Shown here: positions 1-12,800 of the stretch, in pieces | How the letters are laid out: the number at the start of each line of letters is the position of its first letter | How positions within the stretch are numbered: the stretch's first letter is position 1 | Source of the DNA: Quillaja saponaria | Lineage: Eukaryota > Streptophyta > Magnoliopsida > Fabales > Quillajaceae | Assembly (NCBI GenBank): GCA_029379385.1 | Contig: CM055611.1 | Coordinates: 21,212,062-21,276,061, forward strand | Length of the DNA stretch: 64,000 bases | Direction of reading: 5' to 3' | Made by a program: the position numbers and the translations under genes | Notes under the pieces: generated by a model | The model's database searches: none | Seen by the model: only the letters and a program-made list of their open reading frames with translations | Told to the model about the DNA's origin: nothing

Positions 1-2090
1 AAACCTACTTATTTTTAATCTTCGAGATGATTTACTATTAGCCTTTCTAAAAAAAATATTGCTTAAGAATCGGGCATGAAAGCATTGTAATCATCTAAAT
101 GCAATACCATGATAAATCACAAGACGTATACCACAAAATTGGAAGCCATATGTGAATTTAAACCTGAAAAAAAAAAATGAAAAAAAAGAAGAAAGAATAT
201 GAAGTACCTGATGAATTATGATCCTTAATTTTAATATTTTCTTTACTTTATCCTTTCTGTTTTTCGCTAAAATGAGGACATATAAACCTACATTCTTATG
301 TTTTCCAACTAGTCTGACTTGGTCGTCAATAAAATTTACTAATTGAACTAATATGTACTTCTAATCTATAATTTCTTTAAAAGAATAATGTTTTTAAATA
401 CATAGTTTTATTTTCTATATTTTTAGCTAAGATTTACATAATTTTATAATTTAAAATATATGAAAATTTTTACTATTTTTTTTGAGATTTTTTTTATAAT
501 TATACTAGAGTAAATTAGAGAGGCTAATTTACTCCTACTATTGTTGTAATTAGCTCGAACAACTCTCATTATTAGATTTAATTCTAGGCTAAACTGGTTC
601 TTTAATTACAGGCAACTAATATCTATATGTCTAGTTCATCTCACATATATCTATATTTATACTATATGTAAAAATGGCTTAACGGTAATTTTTTTGATTT
701 CCTTAAATATCATTTGAGTTTTTATTATTACATAAATATCCTTAATTGTTATTTTATATTATACCATATATAAAAGTGATTTGATGGCATAAATTTTTTA
801 TTTTCTTAAATACTCTTAAGAGTTTTTACTATTACATAAATATCCTTAGTTATTATTTTAGTTCAAATATACTACTATATTTTTATTTTTTTTACTATTT
901 TCCTAATTCTTCTTCATTTAATGTTAATAGAATTGTAATTACTTTAGAACTATTGATTACTTTTTTTACTTCTTCTCAATATTAACTAATAAATATAATA
1001 TATTTTTTTTAAATTATATGTCAATAGTAAATAAAATAAATTTTATTTTTTATAATGCCTAATAATCTTAATTGTCTTAGCTTTCTTCTCAAATTAGATA
1101 CTAAAATTTTAAAAATAAATTACTATGAATTGAAAAAAAATATTAAGAGTATAGTTTCATGATTATAATATTGTTGTTTTAACTTTTAATTCATAAAAAA
1201 TTATTCTTTTTTAATAATTATATATCAATAGTAGTTAATATTGATTTTCTCAACAAAAAAATTGTTTAATAAGTTCTAATAATTATATTATTTTTTAATT
1301 TTTCTCAAATTTATTAAATAATTTAAAAAAATATATTTAGAATACAGTTTTCATAAATATATGTTGTTTTATCTTTTAGTAGAAGAAATTTTAATTTCTT
1401 AAATACCCTATGAGCTTTTATAATTACATAATTAATTTTTAATTGTTATTTTGCTTCAAATAGTATTTCAGTTTAATTTTATTTTTATTACTTTTTCATA
1501 AGTTTTCTCTATTTTCATATTAATATGTTAGTAATTATGATATGACTATTGATTTTTTTTTTTAATACTAACTCTTTTCAATATTAATAAATCTCTAATT
1601 TATCAATAACTATATATCAATCGTAATTAAGTATGAATTTTTTATTTTTTTTTAATTTAGTAATTTACAAATAATTTTAATATAAATTATTATTATTTAA
1701 TGAAAATAAATATTAAATGTATAGTTTTATGATTATAATATTGTTGCATTAATTTTATATAGATTCAATTTCTTCTTAAAGATTTTTAAATGGTCATGGT
1801 ACCAGCCAAAATTGAAAATGACCTTTCTGTAGGGACTTGTATTAAGCTTGCAAACTCTTACAACCCTGAATTGCAGCTCTTTCTAAAGTCAAAACTTCTT
1901 GACAATAAAAAGATCTAGAATCAATACTCCTTATAGCAGTAGTAAAGATGGCTGCTTAGAGCTTATCATCTTCTACCTTCTTCAAAATTTCCTCCACAAC
2001 ACAAAAGTTTGAGGACCTACTAGAACAAACATCAATATCACCTCAATGCAGTTAGTTAGTGCTTTGGCAAATCAATGCCCATGTAGTCTA
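1..2090. other. A+T-rich intergenic DNA with degenerate repeats, no gene seen
   Basis: No open frame of gene-like length or composition is visible on either strand. Several phrases recur in diverged form. A 'ttacataaatatcctta' phrase followed by 'ttattttag/a' occurs near 730 and 835, with a weaker relative near 1425. A 'tatatatcaatagtaattaa'-like phrase occurs near 1015, 1220 and 1615, and again at 3940 on the far side of the telomere-like array. This suggests old tandem or nested repeat material rather than unique promoter sequence. Confidence 0.6.
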
Positions 2091-2099
2091 ACATTGAAT

Positions 2100-3885
2100 G
2101 ATAATTAGGGTTAAGGTCAATGTATTATAATTAGGGTTGGGATACCATATTAATTAGGATTAGGGTTATCGTAATTAGAGTTAGGGTACTATAATTAAGA
2201 TATGGGTTTGGGTATCGTAATAAGAGTAAGGTACCGTAATTAGGGTTAGAGTACCATAATTATGATTAGGGTACTGTAATTAGGGTTAGGTTACTATAGT
2301 TAGGATTAGGATACCATAATTATGGTTATGGTACCATAATTAGGTTAGAGTTAAAGTATCGTAATTAAGGTTAGGGTACCGTAACTAGGTTAGGATTTCG
2401 TAACTGGGGTTAGGGTACCGTAATTAGGATTAGGGTACAATTAAGGTTAGGGTGCCGCAATATAGTTAGGGTATCATAACTAGCTAGGGTTACGGTTAAA
2501 GTACCGTAAATAAGGTTAGAATATTGTAACTAGGATTAGGATACTGTAATTAGGGTTAATGTACCATAATTAGGGCTAAGGTACCATAATTAGGACTGGA
2601 GTTTTATAATTAGGATTTGGATGTCGTAACTAAGGATAGAATACCATAATTAGAGATAAGGTATCTTAATTAGGGTTAAGATATCGTAACTAGAGTTAAT
2701 GCATCGTAACTAGGATTAGGGTTACAATTAGGATACCATAAATAAATTCACGTCAGAGTATCGTAATTAAGGTTATGATACTATAACTAATAGTAAGGTA
2801 TCGTAACTAGGGTTAGGGTACTATAATTAGTATTAGGGTTAAGGTACTGTAATTAGTATTAGGGTTAGGGTACTGTAATTAGGGTTAAGTATCATAATTA
2901 GGATTATGGTTAGGGTAACGTAATTAGGGCTAGGGTATCATAATTTGGGTTATGATTAGAGTATCTTTATTAGGATATAATTAGTGTTAGGATTAGAGTA
3001 CTATAATTAAGATTAGGGTATCATAAATTAGGGTAGGCTATCGTAACTAGGGTTATTGTACCTTAACTAGGTTAAGGTACCATAAATAGGGTTAGGGTTC
3101 TATAATTAGGGTTAAGGTATCGTAATTAGGGATATGGTTAAGATATTGTAATTAGAGTTAGGGTATATGGTAAGGGTAATGTAATTTGGGTTATGGTACT
3201 GTTATTAGTGTTAAAGTTAGGGTACCATAACTAGTGTTAAGGTTATGGTACTGTAATTAGGATAATGTACCATAATTGAGATTAGGGTACCATAATTTAT
3301 GTTAGGATTAAGTAACTTAATTAGAATACCATAATTATTGTTAAGGTTAAGGTACTATAATTAGATTTAGGGTTAGAAAACCGTAATTTAGGTTAGGCTA
3401 CCGTAGCTAGGGTTAAGATATTGTAGCTAGGTTATGATACCTTAACTAGGATTAGGGTATTTTAACTAGGGTTAGGGTACAACAACTAAGGTTAGGGTAT
3501 CATAATTAAGGTTAAGGTATCATAATTAGGGTTAGGGTACTCTAATTAGGGTTAGGATATTGTAATTAAGTTTAGGATTAAGGTACTGTAATTATGGTTA
3601 GGGTTACGATACCATAACTAGCTAGAGCTAGGGTATTGTAACTGGGTCGAGGTACCATATCTATAATTAGAGTATCGTAACTAGGGTTGTGGTACCGTAA
3701 CTACAGTTGAGATATCGTAACTGTAACTACAGTTGAGATATCGTAACTGGGGTTGGGGTATTATAACTACGTTTAAAGTATCGTAATTAAAGTTAGGATA
3801 TCGTAGTTAGGGTTAGAGTATCGTAATTAGTGTTAAGGTACCATAATGAGGGGTGTGGTTAAGGTATCGTAATTAGGGTTAGTTT
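2100..3885. repeat. Degenerate telomere-like minisatellite array, 20-bp unit
   Basis: About 1.8 kb consists of variants of a 20-bp unit, consensus GTACCGTAATTAGGGTTAGG. Many units are expanded by an extra 6 bp (GTTAGG or TTAGGG). Clear 20-bp spacing is seen between about 2230 and 2340. Most copies differ by one or more substitutions (GTACC/GTATC/GTACT, CGTAA/CATAA), so the array is old. The TTAGGG core resembles telomere DNA, but the usual plant telomere repeat is TTTAGGG and the core is interrupted in every unit by a GTAC-GTAATTA spacer. It is therefore a telomere-like satellite and not a functional chromosome end. Confidence 0.85.
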
Positions 3886-4259
3886 TCTTGATCTTAATTA
3901 TTTTCATATTAGTAAATTTATCATTTGTCAATAACTATATATCAATAGTATTTAAGATTGAATTTCTCAATTTTTTTGATTAAATAATTATAATATGAAA
4001 ATTTAAAAAATTTAAAATTAGTTTTCACAATTATAATATTTATTGTGTTTATTCTTTTTCTATCTTTAGAATATTAAAAAATATATTTATATTATGAATT
4101 ATATTTTTTTTATTGAATTGACCTATTTGTTTTGTGTAATTAACATGAAGTATTATTTTTGATTAACTTTAATTTCTTACTATGCACATCAATTACTATT
4201 GAGCATATATGTATATATCATAAACACGATTCACGCACAATACAGATGTCACTAAACTA

Positions 4260-4299
<40 letters not shown>

Positions 4300-4960
4300 T
4301 ATCTATCTATCTATATTATACAAACAAGACTAAACATCTTTATGGTATCCTTATAGCATGCTACTATAATATATTTTATATAAATAAAATAAATAAATAG
4401 GAACAAAATAATTTTTTTACTTTGATTAAGTTATATTTTTATTTAAAAATGAACAAAATAGATGAATGCATGGAATAATTCAACTTATTGTACTTGTAGC
4501 ACCTCGTTTCTGATGGATTCATTACTTGTAGTATTCGAAGAAATAATTTACTGTTATAGACAAACGATATGCTTCTTTGTTTATAATTTATAATTAATAG
4601 TAGAAAAGGAACTTTTTTAAATGTGCCCAAAAAATATTTTTTTTAATAATCAAGTAGTGCCGAGAGTTGTTATATATTCACAACATGCAACATCTACTCC
4701 AATATGTAAATCTTTAAAATATAATTAAATATAATTGAAGGACTTATATTGTTATTGATATATTATTTTCAAATTTTTTCACGGCGGAAAATATATTGTA
4801 AAATAGTAAGAAAGTCACAATCTTGTTTTTTTCCTTTTAATTAATTTTATGAGTAGGTAATCTTGATGCAAAAGGCTATGAATTTTTTTTACCTTAAGAA
4901 GATTAAGATATACTTATTTTATTAACTGTCTTAATTTGAATTTCTTAGATTCTCTAGCCT
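3886..4960. other. A+T-rich intergenic DNA
   Basis: No gene is supported here. The first 180 bases resemble the A+T-rich DNA on the left side of the telomere-like array. The rest is plain A+T-rich spacer containing one microsatellite. Confidence 0.5.
4263..4314. repeat. Compound TA / ATCT microsatellite
   Basis: An uninterrupted TA run at 4263-4295 is followed by about three to four ATCT units at 4301-4314. Such compound runs are length-variable and have no inferred function. Confidence 0.9.
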
Positions 4961-5208
4961 CTCTTTCACAAGTTCTTCCGGATACTGATCCATGTCTCGG
5001 CCCATCATGCGGCCCATGTGGCGGCCCCTGAGACAAGACACTCGGACACGAATGGATGAGGCTGCTTTCGGCTAATTTCCTCTGTACGATCTGGTTTCCG
5101 TCATTACTGCCTCCGAGTCCGAGAGACCAATCACCGACCAAAACTAGGCAATGGTCGTAGTGTAGGACACCCAAACTGTTGCCAATCGCGACGTAAGCCA
5201 TAGCTCAA

Positions 5209-5304
5209 ATGCTCAAGCTCCGGTTAGTGATTTCTCTCGGTTCAACACTTCAACTTCAAGCTCTGGTTTCATCTGAAAATCCCTTTCAGCCTCGTTCAAA
5301 CCTG
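5209..5304 (+). CDS. Candidate first coding exon of the 5'-3' exonuclease gene (tentative)
   Basis: The patch 4965-5340 is clearly more G+C-rich than its surroundings, as expected for a plant promoter/first exon. The ATG at 5209 opens a frame of 32 codons to a possible donor (CCTG/GTGG) after 5304. It ends in phase 0, which matches the phase of the first secure exon at 6837. The peptide (starting MLKLRLVISL) is rich in basic, hydroxylated and hydrophobic residues with few acids, compatible with an organellar transit peptide. Another ATG at 5057 opens a similar frame (MRLLSANFLCTIW), and a stronger donor (CTG/GTTAGTAA) lies at about 5355. The choice is therefore unresolved, and UTR exons or alternative starts are possible. 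Confidence 0.3.
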
Positions 5305-5926
5305 GTGGATTTCATTTAAGACCTCTGAAACCAATATTAGCTTGTCTGGCAGCTCTGGTTAGTAAATGACATAATGAGTCTCTGTCTGGACATGTCTTTG
5401 TTTTTATTTTTCCTCTTCAACTTGCAAAGTGGGAACTATGGCTTTGATACATATGCTTGTCTTTTTTCTTCATGCTTGAATATGTGTCCTAGAAAGCTAG
5501 ACTCAAGCGGAAAGACAAGAAAATGGTAATTAACACCTTAATTTAATCTGTGTGGCTGGTAATTTGGTTGCGTAGAAGTCTACAATCCAGGGGAGAGATA
5601 ATAAAGTATAACCGTAGCCTGAATATTTGGTTTCTTAGGTTCTTTATAAAAAGTAAATGTCAAATTGAACGAGTGTTTGACAAGTTAAATACATTAAGTT
5701 CTGGTATAAGTTGAATTCTTTATAAAAAAATTCAGCTTATAGTTCTTATTACCCTTCGGCCCAAGTTGAACTAGTGTCTCCTTTGTTGGGTTTTAGAAGT
5801 GAGCCACTGGATTATATTTTCCTGCAATTTTTTTATTACACGTCCGTATGTGGATCTCTGTCTTTCTTCGCTCCTTTTAGTACTCCCTTCGACTAGCATG
5901 CAATATCTTACATATAGATACCAAAC

Positions 5927-6014
5927 ATCAAAATGTCTGGTTGCTGCTCAGTTTATAGGATATTTTACAAATCAAAATGTCTGGTTGCTGCTCAGTTTAT
6001 AGGATATTTTACAA
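5927..6014. repeat. Perfect 44-bp tandem duplication
   Basis: Bases 5927-5970 are repeated exactly at 5971-6014 (each copy begins ATCAAAATGTCTGG and ends TATTTTACAA). It lies upstream of the first secure exonuclease exon, probably in the first intron. Perfect identity indicates a recent duplication. Because 44 is not a multiple of three it would shift any reading frame, another sign that it is non-coding. Confidence 0.9.
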
Positions 6015-6836
6015 ATGCCATAGTCACCTGGAGTACTGCTAAGTGTCCTGGAGAACTTCTATGTGTTCATGGCATGCTATCAGTCTTTTCTCGTTCCTAT
6101 TCATTACTTTTGGAGAAGCCTTACATGCTTGGAAAGAAGCTTAGCAAGGAGACCAACATTTGGGAACTGCTTCTGCAATCTTAAAGGACCAAATCTCATT
6201 TATTGTTCATCCAAAGTAGCGCTGAAGGTATAATCATCTATGACTTGCATTTGACAAATTATCATGGCCTCCAAAGTAATGATACCCTGCTTGGAATTTC
6301 TGTTATAAACATTATGAAACATCAATTTAAAGCATTGGTAATGGAGGGTACCCTCCCCCAATTTTTTCGTTGGTCTATATGTGCAAGTCTATTAGAATAA
6401 GTTTTCTACTGCTAAGTGTTATTGTTAAAACAAAAACAATGCCCCTTCCCTACCCAGGCTTGTTGTCTAGGAAAACTGTAAATTTAAAATGACAACACAT
6501 GTTAACTGAAACAGAATTGGAACTTTTGCCCTTAGAGACCTTTAAATAGATGGTTGAAAAGATTTCTTTCACTTCTTAAATTAGGGAGAACATACCATAG
6601 AAGATCCAAGTGAACGCAAACAAGGATACACTTTGCTTAACATTAGGCGCATAGTCAATCTCTAGAGTCATGGCAGGACCCATGCGATGGGAAAAACTGG
6701 AAACAGAGTCTTCACATATCTGCATTCCATTTTATCACTAAATAAGTCTATACTTAAAGTAAAAAGATTCTTGTTTGACTATGAAGATCATTCATGAAGA
6801 CTGAAGTTAGTTTTTTCTCGAGCTTGTGTTTTTCAG

Positions 6837-9800
6837 GGTTATTGTAATTCATCCAGTAATACAAATTTGGCTTTACCTGGAGTTGTTCATGCAACTTTGC
6901 AGAATAATGTAGTAGTTTTATCTGAAAGTAAATGTGTACCACACCAAGTTGGACAACTTGATTCTGTGAAGCATGAAGAAAGAACTGTAGATACTAATCC
7001 TTCAAATGGTAGAGTAATGCTCATTGATGGCACATCAATCATTTATAGGGCGTACTACAAGCTTTTGGGTATGTTACAGGTTTTAAATGATTTTCCCTCT
7101 TGAATTACATGTTTTTATTATCTTGGACCTGATATCATTTCTGTAATTTTATGCGTTCAAAAATGACAAAAAGTTTAAGTTGTTTGTCATTTATGATCTC
7201 TTACTCCCATCCATTCCTAGGACTAGCTAATTTGATATGTGATTGCACGAGTGCAATATTGCATATTTATTTTCTATTTTTGTATGGTTATGTCAGTGGA
7301 AGCAAAATTAAATCACCTATTTTTTTTTATTTGCTTAGTCAGCTAAATTGTTAATTTGATGCAAATTGTTTTCTCAAGAGAGGTTATTCACAAATGTTCT
7401 GGGTCAAATTTTGATTCTTATTGTATTGTAATATGATTTAAGTATATATTTTGGTGTACTACTATTTTAATTAGCCAAAAGATTTTCCCCATCCATGGTT
7501 CTAGTTATAGAATATAGATTTTCTATGTTGAGTCAATCTTATATGTTGGACCTTTGGTTTTGAAGAGTAATTCTATGACTGTTCAGCTGTATTTTCTGAG
7601 CGTATTGACCATACTTAACTTTTTCATCATTGAACAACTTTTAGCTTGGAGACATGTATATTTCAAATTATTTGGAGAGAGTTAACTTTATGACTTGTTG
7701 GTTTGTTGGAGTTCTCAATTACGTGATTTTTTTAATTTTTAATGAATTTCAGTCTTCTATCACAACCACGTTGGCTGCAGGTGCAATACATAGTTATTTA
7801 CATTGGAGATTTGCTTGTTTCTTCTCTTATTGTTTCTGTCTGATGAGTTTCACTAATAATCATTAAATCTTTGATTTAATCTTTTGGTCCTTTTACAATG
7901 AAGTTTCAGTTGCAACACATGGTTACTTTTTTCTAAATTCCCAAATTGGTTATTTTTTCTCTTTTCGTTTCTGACTAATGAGATTCCTTATCATAATCCA
8001 ATTTTCTTTCAATTTGAGAATAGCAAAATTGCACCATGGTCATCTATCTCATGCTGATGGAAATGGAGATTGGGTTTTAACTATCTTCAGTGCTCTTTCT
8101 CTCGTAAGTGATATACACGTGAAATTTTTTCTATATTTCTTATAGTTTTATATAGCATTTATCTAGTTACTTCTTATCACAAAAGGCATTGGTTTTACAT
8201 TAAAAAATAAGTAAGAAGTAATTTTACACAAATATATGGGTGTTCTAAAAAAAATATGTGAGAATTGAGTCTTCACTCTTCAAATATGCGTGTGTGTGTT
8301 TTCAACTATGATATTCCAGTAAGGTTCTCATTTGGTTAGATTTTTAGAGATACAATGGAAACAAATTTCTCACTTAAAAAAATAAAAATGAAATGGAAAC
8401 AAATTTCTATTTGTCATCTAAATTAACCTGAAGACACAGTAAGACATGATTTTTGTTTTGTGTTGTGACAATTTCTATACTCTTCTGCATGGAAATTTTA
8501 TTATGCAACCAAGCTACAAGCCTACAACTCAGCTCTTCTGGAGCCTTCCGCAACTTTCTGGAAAGTTATTATGTAGAGTGTGATGAATTGCACTGAACAA
8601 TTTTATCTTTTTATTTTAAATTTCAGCTTTCTATGTTTTGGTAATCCTTAGTTATCTTTCTTGCAGATAATTGATGTTCTGGAATTTATCCCTTCTCATG
8701 TGGCGGTATGACTTCTCCATATGTTATCTAGACATGTGTCTCAAATGCTTGTATTTATTGTTTTCCTATCTGCACATTTTCTGCTGCTTTCATTTCTTGA
8801 TTTCATGTTTATCGACTACTCTCCTTCTTAATCAGTTATTGTTGTCTATCTACCTTTTTTTGGTTGCAGGTGGTGTTTGACCATGATGGTGAGTTAAAAT
8901 TGTGAGATATTTTTTTGGCTAGTTAATTTCTAATATGTAATACATTATACATGCTTTTATTTCCATTATTTTTTTTTGAAATAATACTTTTAAAAATGGA
9001 TGGAAGCCACAGATGTCTCCTAGTCTTTTATTTTTTATTTTTTTGAATTGGTGTGTGAATGTGTGTGTCCGTGCCGTGCACCTGACTTTGTCAGTAGTTC
9101 TTAACAATGCCAAAGGTTGATATACACACACATACACCCATTTATGTACACTTACTTATATGTAATGCTTGATTGAATCTCTTTTCCCCTATATATAATA
9201 ACCTTCGTCATGAAAAAGTGATATTTACTTCTAATATGAAGTTTTTTAAAAATACTCTTCATATTCTATGATGTAATGATTTTGGTTTGGCTCCTTACAA
9301 AAAATTAAAAAAATACTAAATTTGTCACTGGGAAGGTAAATACAATGGTGATTTTGACTTCAAGATCGTACCATGTATCTTGGATTTTTATATTGTAACT
9401 TTATGGAATGCAAGTTCTTTGTTACTTTAGATAGACAGGTAGAGAGATTAGTGAAATTTGTTTAATAGGCGGAGCATTTCCGAGTCATAATTTTACTGAA
9501 AACATGCTAAAAGGAAAGTGGAGATACAAGCTTACGTCCTTAGGCACATTACTGGACTTACTGTAGCCAGCATTGGAGTTAGAATGGGTTCTTGGAATAT
9601 GTTAGGTGTAAACTTTCCAATAATGAGGAAACTACATAAATCACGTACTGTTCATTTATGTGAAGATGTGAAAATGGGACAGATGTTTCCCAATGCATTT
9701 TGTATGCATGATTCTAGATGCTTCTAGAAGCTGTTGATTTTACCCACAATATATCACCGTTAAGATGTCAAGGTCTTGTTTTTGGTCTCTCTTTCCTGGT

Positions 9801-12800
9801 CTGTTTGTAACTTATGTTTTTTGGTGCTTTGGTTTGTGAAGCTGCTGTTTTAGGCACAATTTTAATAAAGGAAAAACATTTTCATTTCAGGATTTCCTTT
9901 TGGTCATTCTTGTAATTCATCACAAGAAAGTGTTAAGGCTAAAGGTATGTCTACGTTCATAGTTTCAGTACTTTTGAATAATGAAGGTTAAAGGAAAAGT
10001 GAATGTTAGAGCCTAAAGCCACCTTTTTGGCTTAAACATGGATGACGATTGTGAGCCTTATGATGTTTGTATACAGATGATATGTCAAGAATTATCTACT
10101 GTACTAGAAGTAGTTTTCTGAACTTTATTTTGAAGACATGGTCTCAGCTAATTCAGGGGGCATGTTCATTATATGCCTTGTTAAACTTGTAATTTGCTGG
10201 CAAGGAGGCCTATTGTGACAGACAAAAATTAAATTGTTGAAATGTTCTCACTAGCCAAAGATAGACAGCTAAATGTGGTGGAATAATATGATAAGTAATA
10301 ATCACAAGTATGTTAGATGTCAATTTTCCGACTAATTAAGGTAAACAAAGTAAACAATGCATACAGGGGCAAAGCTCTTATAATTTAGCATACTTCTTTA
10401 GTGGCTTTTGAACGGGTTTCTTTCTGTAAGTTGGATTGTGATACACGTTTTGGTGATAAATATATTGATTCATGTATACACTAATATATGCTTTAATTAC
10501 AAATCCACCATTGTGACTTGTTGCTAATGGATCATATACACATATTATGAACCATGAAATTTGTGCTAGTAGGAGCGCACTTTAGTAAGTGCTTTTCTTT
10601 TGTCCTTTTTTCCTTAAAATGTATTATCAAGTCAGTTAGTACCGGGTGGATTTTGAACGCTTGATGTCAGCCTTCACCCTTTTTCTCAAAGAGGTTGTAG
10701 ATACAATTCTCTGCAAAAGTCAATGCTCTTAATAAGTGCTGGGAATCATTTTTGTAGAAGCTCGTGCTAAATTTTGTCATATGTGATATAGTAAGCTATT
10801 ATGTTGGTTTTTATGGCTTGACTCTTTGATTCCTTGATTATGTTCCTCCTTCTTTCCAATATTTGCTTCCATATCAATCAGCTATTAGTATAATTAGAAA
10901 TTATCAAAGTTTAATGCTTCATTATTGATTTCAATATTATTTTTCAACCTGAGTTTTATGAGCAACTCTATTAAGGTATGACAGCTTCTTTGAAGAGTAC
11001 AATATCTAATTTTACGTTTGCTGTTTTTTTCTTGTTTGTGTATGAAAGGTATGAATTTTCGGCATAATATATATCCCTCATACAAGAGCAATCGCCCCCC
11101 AACACCTGATACCATAGTTCAGGGGCTTCAGTACTTGAAAGCATCCATCAAAGCAATGTCCATAAAGGTCATTGAGGTAAGTTACAAATTGCTTATGAGT
11201 ATCACCTTCTAATTCTTATGTTATAACATAATTGATATGAATATATTCAAAGGCAGGTACCAGGTGTAGAAGCTGATGATGTTATTGGAACATTGGCACT
11301 ACGTAGTGTTGATGATGGGTACAAGGTGATCTTCTGAATCTATATATGGAAATTTGGGGAATGCACTTAAAACATGACTCTTACTCTCCTATTTGTTTCA
11401 TAGATGAAGAAAATTGTAATCTGTTAGATAAGGATTGTTTTGTTTGACTAAACAGAGGTGACATCTGGTTTTCAAGTGTGGGACCCTTGATGTAGTGACT
11501 GACATAAATGATTGTGATCATTGTCAACACTTAAGGGCACAGGAATCAATGTAACCATGGCTTTGCAATCATATAGTGACACAGAAAATTGTTGAAGTAG
11601 ACACATCATAACTGCTGAAAATTGCTTTCAGCCCCTTTTAGCAGTTCCTGCAGAAAGTGGCTGTCAATAATCAATTTTGTGCTTGGTTGGTCCTGCATCT
11701 TTCTTTTAGTTATTTATGCTTGTATACTAGTAAGTAGTAACTACCCTTCCACCGGGTGGGTTTATTTTTAGCAGTTCCTGCATTCTCTTGTCCTTGAACC
11801 TGTCTGTATCCATGTTCCACACTATCTTCTCCCTTTACTTATGGGATAGAAAATGATTTTTTATTGTTGGAAAGAAGAGATTCATTATAAAGTCTCAGTA
11901 TTTTGGGGTTGATCTTCAGTCTGCTTAAACCTGAAGGACTGGGAAAGAAGAAAAAGTTGTTGGTAATTTTGATATAAGAATTTCATTATAAAGTCCCAGA
12001 GAGTATTTTGGGGATGATAATCCTTCTGCTTAAACCTGAAGGACTGGGACAGAAGAAAAATCAGTTGGTAATTTTGATATAAGAATTTCATTTTAAGCTG
12101 ACTGGAGGTTGTTTATACGTTTGTTAATCTTGTTTAGTAAGTGTTTATTTATTTATTTTTTTCTTTTTCTTTTTCGGGCCAGATGTTTAGTAAGTTATTG
12201 ATGCTTATAATTTTTGTTCAGTTGATGCCACCTTCTATGAATTTTTCCATTTTTAAACTGTCAGGATATTTAAATACATCTATTAAAAATATGAAAACTA
12301 ACATGCAATTGCTAAATACTATTCTTCTTGGCCAGCGAACAAGTTATATTGGGGAACCCATTCTTGAAATAATAAAATACAAAGTAGCATGTCCTTTTCC
12401 TAAATATCTTCGGGCTAGAATTGCCTTCCTGGCTTCTTTTTGCTTTTATGCATTTGGTTTATCTTAAGGGGTTTGGTTGAGCAATTAGCAATGGGAGTGA
12501 CAAGCTCCTCTATTATTAGTTGTGGCATTTCTTTGTACTTTCCTCTGTTCTCTTCTGTTACTTGGAAGATCCCTTGTCCTCCTCTCTATACACTTGTTGA
12601 GTTGTTGTTTCTTCTCTTTAATGAAATTTCTTTCATATAAAAGAGATGAGATCAGATGTAGCTTAATGTTATTGGTTTACCTAACGAGATCTATTTAGTC
12701 ACTCTTGATTGGTTCATGTTGATGATAGGTACGAGTTGTCTCACCTGACAAGGATTTCTTTCAGATTCTATCTCCTTCACTACGTCTTCTACGCATTGCT

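Noticed and set aside
2100..3885. The array as a true internal telomere
   Set aside because: The core is TTAGGG-like rather than the plant TTTAGGG, and every unit is interrupted by a GTAC-GTAATTA spacer.
9518..9727. A 69-codon frame containing VRMGSWNM, reminiscent of LINE endonuclease starts
   Set aside because: The similarity is limited to a few residues, the rest does not continue as a LINE protein, and it sits in an ordinary exonuclease intron.
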